Source: FEN-1297 sp964498065
Lineage (GTDB): Bacteria; Bacteroidota; Ignavibacteria; Ignavibacteriales; Ignavibacteriaceae
Assembly (NCBI GenBank): GCA_964498065.1
Contig: CAZCFZ010000011.1
Span: 1 to 64,000, forward strand
Direction: 5' to 3'
DNA: 64,000 bases
The notes beneath the pieces were generated by a model. It did no database searches. It was not told where the DNA came from and worked only from the letters and a program-made list of their open reading frames with translations. The position numbers and the translations under genes were made by a program. Each line of letters starts with the position of its first letter. Position 1 is the stretch's first letter. Shown here in pieces: positions 59,403 to 64,000 of this stretch.

Positions 59403-61481
59403 TTAATTAACTTCATATCCGGCAAGAGATTTGCCGTTGGTTCCACTTTCGACTTTGTTTTCATCAATTTTAAAATGAGAGATCAGTTTTTCAAGATTTT
59501 GGGTAAGATTGCTCATCTCCTCTGTTGCATTCGCTATCTGCTGGGATCCTAAAGCACTTTGCTTTGTTACATTATTAATTGATTCAATGTTTTGACTGAT
59601 TTCTTCTGCAGTTGTAGATTGCTGTTCACTGGCAGCAGCAACCAATACTGCAACATCCGATACCTTTTGTGCGCCGTCAATAATATCATTAAGAACTTCA
59701 CCCGCTTTAATAGCCAATTCTTTTCCGGAATCAACTTCTTGTTTTCCTTTTTTCATAGACGCAACAGCTTCTGTTGTATCATTTTGTATCTGCTTTATCA
59801 TTACGGCAATTTCTTTTGTAGCTTTAGTTGTACGCTCAGCTAATTTTCTAACTTCATCTGCCACAACCGCAAAACCTCTGCCTTGTTCACCTGCTCTGGC
59901 TGCTTCAATTGCAGCATTTAGTGCTAGCAGATTTGTCTGATCGGCAATATCCTCAATTACCTGAATAATTTCTCCAATAGAATCGCTGCTTTTTCCCAAA
60001 GCTTCAACGGTTTCCGCAGATTTTTTTACAACTTCGGCAATCCTCATCATACCGCCGATAGTATCTTCCACAACCTTTCCGCCCTGTTTAGCTTTATCAC
60101 CTGAACCTTTTGCCGTTTCAGCAGCAAGAGAAGCATTTTTAGTGTTATCTAAAATAGTTTTCGCCATTTCTTCTATAGAGCCTGCTACTTCCGAAATTTG
60201 CTGTGTTTGTTCTCCTGCACCGGCAGCCATTTCTTCTACGCTGGCTGAAATTTGATTAGATGCACTGGCAGTAGAAAGAACTGTTTGCCTTACCTTATTC
60301 AATGCTTCGGAAAGTGAGGTAATTAGTGTATTTATATTGTCCTTAATTAACTGATGATCCCCCTTAAAATCACCTATAACCTTTTTCGTAAAGTCGCCCT
60401 TAGCCATAATTTTTAACACATCGGCGGAAGCATATATTGGTGCCAGTACGGCTTCGAGGATTGAATTAATACCTGTAATCAATTTCCCCCATTCACCTTC
60501 AAACTTTGATGAATTCCCCCGTACTGTTAAATTACCTTCTTTGTTTGCCTTAATCAATTTATCAGCTTCATTAAGTAATTCCTCAATCGTTTCGGCTTCT
60601 TTATTGAATGCAATTGCCAGAGTATCTTTATCTGAAGCTAACGGCACTTTGCTAATCTTACCAGCAGCAATTTGCTGAGCTGCATAAATTTTGTCAACCT
60701 GTGCATGTTGAAGTACTTTTAATGATTCAGCTAATTCTCCGACTTCATCTTTGGTATTATAGTTTATTACAACATCGTAATTCCCAAGTGCAAATTCTTT
60801 TACTACCTGTTTCAATTGTTCAAGAGGCTTTGCAATAGCAGGTGCAAGGTAAAATACCGAAAGTATAAAAATTACTGTACCGATTATAGAAAAAATTAAC
60901 AGATATGTAACCGAACTGTCAACCGAGCTCTTAACAGTTGTGTTTAGTACATTTCCTTTTTGTGTTAATTCTTTATGAATATCTTCAAATTTATTTAATA
61001 ATTTTACTCCGACTTCTTCGCCGGAAGAAGTAGCTATATCGGAAGCCATGTCATAACTCTTTGTAGCAGAAGCACTTAAAATTGCATCAGCTACTAAGCT
61101 TTTATATTGCTCCCAAATATTCTTTACTTGTGTAATTTTTTTACTTATACTGGTATCTAGATTCGATTTTGTTAGTGAAGTTATGCTGGAATCGATTGAT
61201 GCCTTTAAACCATAATATTCTTTGGCGTTCTGATTAAATTTACTGGCAAAAGCAGGCATTGAAAATTGCATCATTAAGTATTGGGTGTGCTGGTAATTTG
61301 AATATATACTGCTTATTTGTTCCTGCGGTATAATATATTCATCAAAAATCTGATCTTTAACTTTTAGCATTTTATTCAGCTGCAAAAAGCTGATTAAAGC
61401 AATTATCACCGAAATTGCTGCTAGGAAGCCAAATCCCCCTTGTATTTTCCGTACAAATTTTATGTTTGAAAACCAATTCAT
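59403..61481 (-). CDS. Methyl-accepting chemotaxis protein
   Basis: A 692-aa receptor. Membrane helices are at about 14-34 (GFGFLAAISVIIALISFLQL) and about 190-212. The periplasmic part between them is a helical bundle of the four-helix ligand-binding type. A HAMP domain follows (about 215-268), then a second HAMP-like stretch (ASADVLKIMAKGDFTKKV), and the long signalling hairpin with its tip EDIADQTNLLALNAAIEAARAGEQGRG (in pieces). The C-terminus lacks an NWETF-type CheR tether. It is monocistronic and near the che operon, so it is a likely input to CheA; CheW must come from elsewhere. Confidence 0.95.
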   Translation of the reverse strand: MNWFSNIKFVRKIQGGFGFLAAISVIIALISFLQLNKMLKVKDQIFDEYIIPQEQISSIYSNYQHTQYLMMQFSMPAFASKFNQNAKEYYGLKASIDSSITSLTKSNLDTSISKKITQVKNIWEQYKSLVADAILSASATKSYDMASDIATSSGEEVGVKLLNKFEDIHKELTQKGNVLNTTVKSSVDSSVTYLLIFSIIGTVIFILSVFYLAPAIAKPLEQLKQVVKEFALGNYDVVINYNTKDEVGELAESLKVLQHAQVDKIYAAQQIAAGKISKVPLASDKDTLAIAFNKEAETIEELLNEADKLIKANKEGNLTVRGNSSKFEGEWGKLITGINSILEAVLAPIYASADVLKIMAKGDFTKKVIGDFKGDHQLIKDNINTLITSLSEALNKVRQTVLSTASASNQISASVEEMAAGAGEQTQQISEVAGSIEEMAKTILDNTKNASLAAETAKGSGDKAKQGGKVVEDTIGGMMRIAEVVKKSAETVEALGKSSDSIGEIIQVIEDIADQTNLLALNAAIEAARAGEQGRGFAVVADEVRKLAERTTKATKEIAVMIKQIQNDTTEAVASMKKGKQEVDSGKELAIKAGEVLNDIIDGAQKVSDVAVLVAAASEQQSTTAEEISQNIESINNVTKQSALGSQQIANATEEMSNLTQNLEKLISHFKIDENKVESGTNGKSLAGYEVN

Positions 61482-61507
61482 TTTTCTACCATTATTTTAT
61501 TTAAATG

Positions 61508-61534
61508 AATCCGAATAAATTTAAATTAGTTTTA
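61508..61534 (-). promoter_or_regulatory. Weak sigma-28-like promoter before mcp
   Basis: The minus strand shows TAAA (61531-61534), 15 nt, then TTCGGATT (61508-61515). The -35 and spacing fit, but the -10 matches GCCGATAA only in its CG part. It ends 27 nt before the mcp ATG. Chemoreceptor genes are usual FliA targets, which adds some weight. Confidence 0.3.
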
Positions 61535-61558
61535 GAAATAAGATTTTTATTCCTTTGA

Positions 61559-61945
61559 TTACTGAAGCTTAAACGTAATTGCAAGAGACAGCTTAACCTT
61601 AACAGGGACACCTTTATCTTCACCCGGAGTAAATTTCACAGATTTTATTCCCTTTATAGCTGCTTCATCACAACCGCCGCCAAGACTTTTAATAACCTTT
61701 ACTTTATCAACATTACCGTTTTCATTTATGTAAAGGAGCAAATAAACTTTTCCTTCAATCCCATCCCTTTTTGCTACATCGGGATAAGTAATATTTTTAT
61801 AGATTTCACTTAATCCACCTTTAGGCTGAGGCATAACTTGAGCAAAAGGCAAGTATGGATCCTGTTGTTGTGCAAATATTTTGTTTGATGATATAATTAC
61901 CGTTAAAAATATTATAGAAATGAATAAAAAACTGAATAATTTCAT
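61559..61945 (-). CDS. Secreted stand-alone TonB C-terminal domain protein
   Basis: A 128-aa protein with a cleavable-looking signal peptide (LFSFLFISIIFLTVIISS, then NKIFAQQQ) and the TonB C-terminal fold: DGIEGKVYLLLYINENGN, VDKVKVIKSLGGGCDEAAI, and VPVKVKLSLAITFKLQ. True TonB keeps its N-terminal helix as an anchor and has a Pro-rich spacer; both are missing here, so it is probably a free periplasmic protein and not an ExbBD-energised TonB. A sigma-28-like promoter lies upstream, suggesting a link to motility. Confidence 0.8.
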   Translation of the reverse strand: MKLFSFLFISIIFLTVIISSNKIFAQQQDPYLPFAQVMPQPKGGLSEIYKNITYPDVAKRDGIEGKVYLLLYINENGNVDKVKVIKSLGGGCDEAAIKGIKSVKFTPGEDKGVPVKVKLSLAITFKLQ

Positions 61946-61992
61946 TGTTATCCTTCTAATATTATTATTCTTTTTTAATTCTCACAGGTATA

Positions 61993-62019
61993 TTATCGGA
62001 AGTTGTTTAAATAAGTTAA
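61993..62019 (-). promoter_or_regulatory. Sigma-28-like promoter before the TonB-C gene
   Basis: The minus strand has TTAA (62016-62019), exactly 15 nt, then TCCGATAA (61993-62000), which matches 7 of 8 bases of GCCGATAA. The -35 matches 3 of 4 bases of TAAA. It is 48 nt before the ATG of the TonB-C protein. Confidence 0.45.
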
Positions 62020-62209
62020 TATTAGTAGGGTAAAAAATGTAATCTAGAGAAATGTTTAAAAGAAGAGACTTTTTACTACTTAACAAAAACAGGTCGTATT
62101 TTCATTGTTGGATCACTTCAAAAATATTCCAATTATGCAATTTAATCGTCAATTCATAATAGACGTGTAATAAAACACTATTTACCTCATTTACAGCAGA
62201 AAATTTATA

Positions 62210-64000
62210 TTAATTTTTATCATCCAATATTGTTTTGATTAATTTTAATAACTCAAATTTTGTAAACGGTTTTGATATGTAGTGAGTTAATCCCCGGGAT
62301 AAAAATTCGCGTTTATCATTTTTCATTGCAAATCCGGTAACTGCTACAACAGGCGTTTTTTCATAACCTGGAATATTCCTGATTTCTTGAGTTACTTCCA
62401 TACCGTTCATTCCTGTACCTAATCCTATATCCATTAAAATAAGATCATATTTATTCTCCGCAGCAAATTTAATTGCCCCGGCTCCGTCGTTTGCTGTGTG
62501 TATAGTAAAATATTTATTAAGTATATAATTTAAGTAATTTAAACTAACCTCATCGTTATCGACAACAAGAACTTTCATCATAGTATGTTCTTTAAATGGA
62601 TTATCCGGTTGTTTTTCAATTTTTTCAGCTTTTTTTATTTCCGGTTGAGTTAAAGGAAATTTCACTATGAAAGTTGAACCTTTACCCAGTTCACTTTCTA
62701 CCGAAATATTTCCATTCATTAATTCAACAGATTTTTTAGTTAAAGTAAGGCCCAAACCTGTTCCTTCGAAATGTCTATTATATCCTTCGCTAACCTGCCG
62801 GAATTCTTCAAAAATAATATCCAAACTATCTTTTGGAATTCCGATTCCGCTGTCTTTAATTTTTATTGTCGACCATGACAAACCGTGATTTACTTCCGAA
62901 TCAACTTCAATAATAATTCCGCCTTGCACGGTAAACTTAAGTGCATTGTTTATCAAATTGTTTATTATTTGTACAAAAATTCTTTCGTCAACATTGGAAT
63001 ATACATTCTCCTTAATAGAGGTCTTTATATAAAGATTTTTAGAAATAGCAAATCCTTCAAAGTTCTTTAAAACTTCTTTTATTAATCGGCCGATATTTAT
63101 TTTTCTAAATAAAAATTCATGTTTATTCGATTCCAGCCTGGCTAAATCCAATAAATTGTTAAGTGTATCAAGAAGCCTTTTACCGCTGGAATAAATGGTA
63201 CTTGCCATATCTTTATAATATTGATTTTTTAATTCGTTTTTTAATAATTCCGAAAAACCCAGTACGCCTATCATTGGGGTTCTTAATTCATGACTCATAT
63301 TAGCTAAGAAATTAGATTTCAGCCTGTTCATTTCCTCCGCCTTTTCTTTTGCAGTCTTTAATTCTAATTCATAGGCTTTCCTATCTGAAATATCCCTAAA
63401 AATACTTAATACAAGTATAGAATGATTTATTTCAATTACTGAATTTGATACATCCACCCATAATTTCCTGCCGTTCCAAAGTTCAATTTCTGCCTCTTGT
63501 TTACTAACATATCTTTTATTTCTAATATTATCCTTAAAAATTATAGAAGCATTATCAACCGGTTTATAAATAAGTTGGTAAATTTGACCCAATAATTCAT
63601 TTTCAGACTTCTCGAATAAATTACAGAATGCTTTGTTCACTCTTATTATTATTCCATCATCATTGCAAAGTCTCATCGCATCTTTGGAACTTTCCCAGAC
63701 AGATCGAAATTCGACCTCGGATCTTAATATTAATTGTTCCGTTTTCTTACGTTCCGTTATATCTACTATTGTACCCATTACGGCTTTACCGTTTTCATAA
63801 TCTATCAATTCGGTAAATAAAAGGGCGTCTATTTTACTACCTGATTTGGTTTTTAATATATATTCTATTTGTGTTACATTTTTACCTTCTAGATGAGATT
63901 TATAACTTTCAACTAACCGGTTTTTATACTTCGAATCAATTAATATTAAAAAATCAAAATTTGAATCATAAAATTCCTCACGGCTGTAACCCATCAACTC
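62210..64000 (-). CDS. PAS-containing hybrid histidine kinase (5' end outside window)
   Basis: The frame enters from the right edge within a PAS domain (GYSREEFYDSNFDFLILID), so the true start is outside; about 597 residues are visible. Domain order is PAS, PAS (about 105-215), DHp with the phosphoacceptor in FLANMSHELRTPMIGVLGFSE, ATPase (NNLINNALKFT, DSGIGIP, GTGLGLTLTKK), then a receiver at the C-terminus (VVDNDEVSLNYL, LILMDIGLGTGMNGMEV, YISKPF). It should autophosphorylate and relay to its own receiver Asp. An HPt partner would be needed; the REC-HPt protein at 13056 is one candidate. No membrane segment is visible in this part. Confidence 0.93.
   Translation of the reverse strand, partial: ELMGYSREEFYDSNFDFLILIDSKYKNRLVESYKSHLEGKNVTQIEYILKTKSGSKIDALLFTELIDYENGKAVMGTIVDITERKKTEQLILRSEVEFRSVWESSKDAMRLCNDDGIIIRVNKAFCNLFEKSENELLGQIYQLIYKPVDNASIIFKDNIRNKRYVSKQEAEIELWNGRKLWVDVSNSVIEINHSILVLSIFRDISDRKAYELELKTAKEKAEEMNRLKSNFLANMSHELRTPMIGVLGFSELLKNELKNQYYKDMASTIYSSGKRLLDTLNNLLDLARLESNKHEFLFRKINIGRLIKEVLKNFEGFAISKNLYIKTSIKENVYSNVDERIFVQIINNLINNALKFTVQGGIIIEVDSEVNHGLSWSTIKIKDSGIGIPKDSLDIIFEEFRQVSEGYNRHFEGTGLGLTLTKKSVELMNGNISVESELGKGSTFIVKFPLTQPEIKKAEKIEKQPDNPFKEHTMMKVLVVDNDEVSLNYLNYILNKYFTIHTANDGAGAIKFAAENKYDLILMDIGLGTGMNGMEVTQEIRNIPGYEKTPVVAVTGFAMKNDKREFLSRGLTHYISKPFTKFELLKLIKTILDDKN

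Noticed and set aside
59279..59467. 62-codon minus-strand frame overlapping the mcp 3' end
   Set aside because: It starts inside mcp in another frame, has no ribosome site and no recognisable features.
1..64000. tRNA, rRNA, CRISPR arrays, insertion sequences, prophage or attachment sites
   Set aside because: I looked for clover-leaf ends, direct repeat arrays, transposase motifs and flanking repeats and found none that I could support.

Overview
This is an AT-rich (about one-third GC by eye) Gram-negative window dominated by one very large, strictly co-directional motility locus. Outer-membrane parts (FlgH and FlgI rings, lipoprotein signals, a TonB-type C-terminal domain) show a diderm cell. 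The low GC, weak Shine-Dalgarno usage, secreted lipoprotein enzymes, stand-alone TonB-C protein, many PAS/response-regulator proteins and a CheZ/FliA/FlhF/FlhG flagellar system together suggest a flagellated member of the Bacteroidota/Chlorobi side of the FCB group, most likely an Ignavibacteria-like bacterium. That placement is an inference from gene style, not from a marker gene.

Left flank (1-7713): a PflX-like radical SAM protein (its 3' end lies outside the window), an exported M3 peptidase (PepF) with a clear terminator, a secreted lipoprotein with a jelly-roll-like domain, an 884-codon-frame lipoprotein glycosidase preceded by a perfect LacI-family-type palindrome, and a free-standing AlaX-type tRNA editing protein.

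Flagellar/chemotaxis locus (7754-58645): about 58 genes, all on the minus strand, usually touching or overlapping. In transcription order: a HEAT-repeat protein, cheR, two cheY, cheZ, cheA, cheB and an 81-aa gene. Next come flgB, flgC, an 89-aa gene, fliE-F-G-H-I-J, a MotE-like gene, fliK, flgD, a small flagellar-operon gene and flgE. A bidirectional hairpin terminator follows. Then fliL-M-N-O-P-Q-R, flhB-A-F-G, a 72-aa membrane protein and fliA. Then two HDOD proteins, a degenerate histidine kinase, a membrane protein, a second FliK-like protein, a 54-aa gene and flgF-G-A-H-I, flgJ-SLT, flgN, flgK and flgL. The locus ends with a PomAB-type stator, fliW-csrA, a REC-HPt protein, an E. coli-type MotAB stator, a REC protein, a REC-DHp protein, a 221-aa unknown and a PAS histidine kinase. 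Nearly the whole hook-basal body, export apparatus, C-ring and chemotaxis core is encoded. Flagellin, filament cap, FliS, CheW and CheD are not in the window.

Right flank (58646-64000): a gene-poor spacer, a methyl-accepting chemotaxis protein, a secreted TonB-C protein, and the 5'-truncated end of a PAS-kinase-receiver hybrid. Sites resembling sigma-28 promoters (TAAA-N15-NNCGATAA) lie in front of the HEAT/che/flagellar operon and the TonB-C gene, with a weaker one before the MCP. They fit the FliA encoded in the cluster.

The least ordinary parts are two regulatory insertions. One is a kinase/receiver/phosphotransfer set interleaved with the stator genes and csrA. The other is the HDOD-HDOD-pseudokinase block directly behind fliA. 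Also notable are the co-encoded proton-type and PomAB-type stators, a 145-nt motA/motB overlap, a FlgH without the lipoprotein cysteine, and a hairpin with two GGA motifs in the flgE leader that could be a CsrA target.
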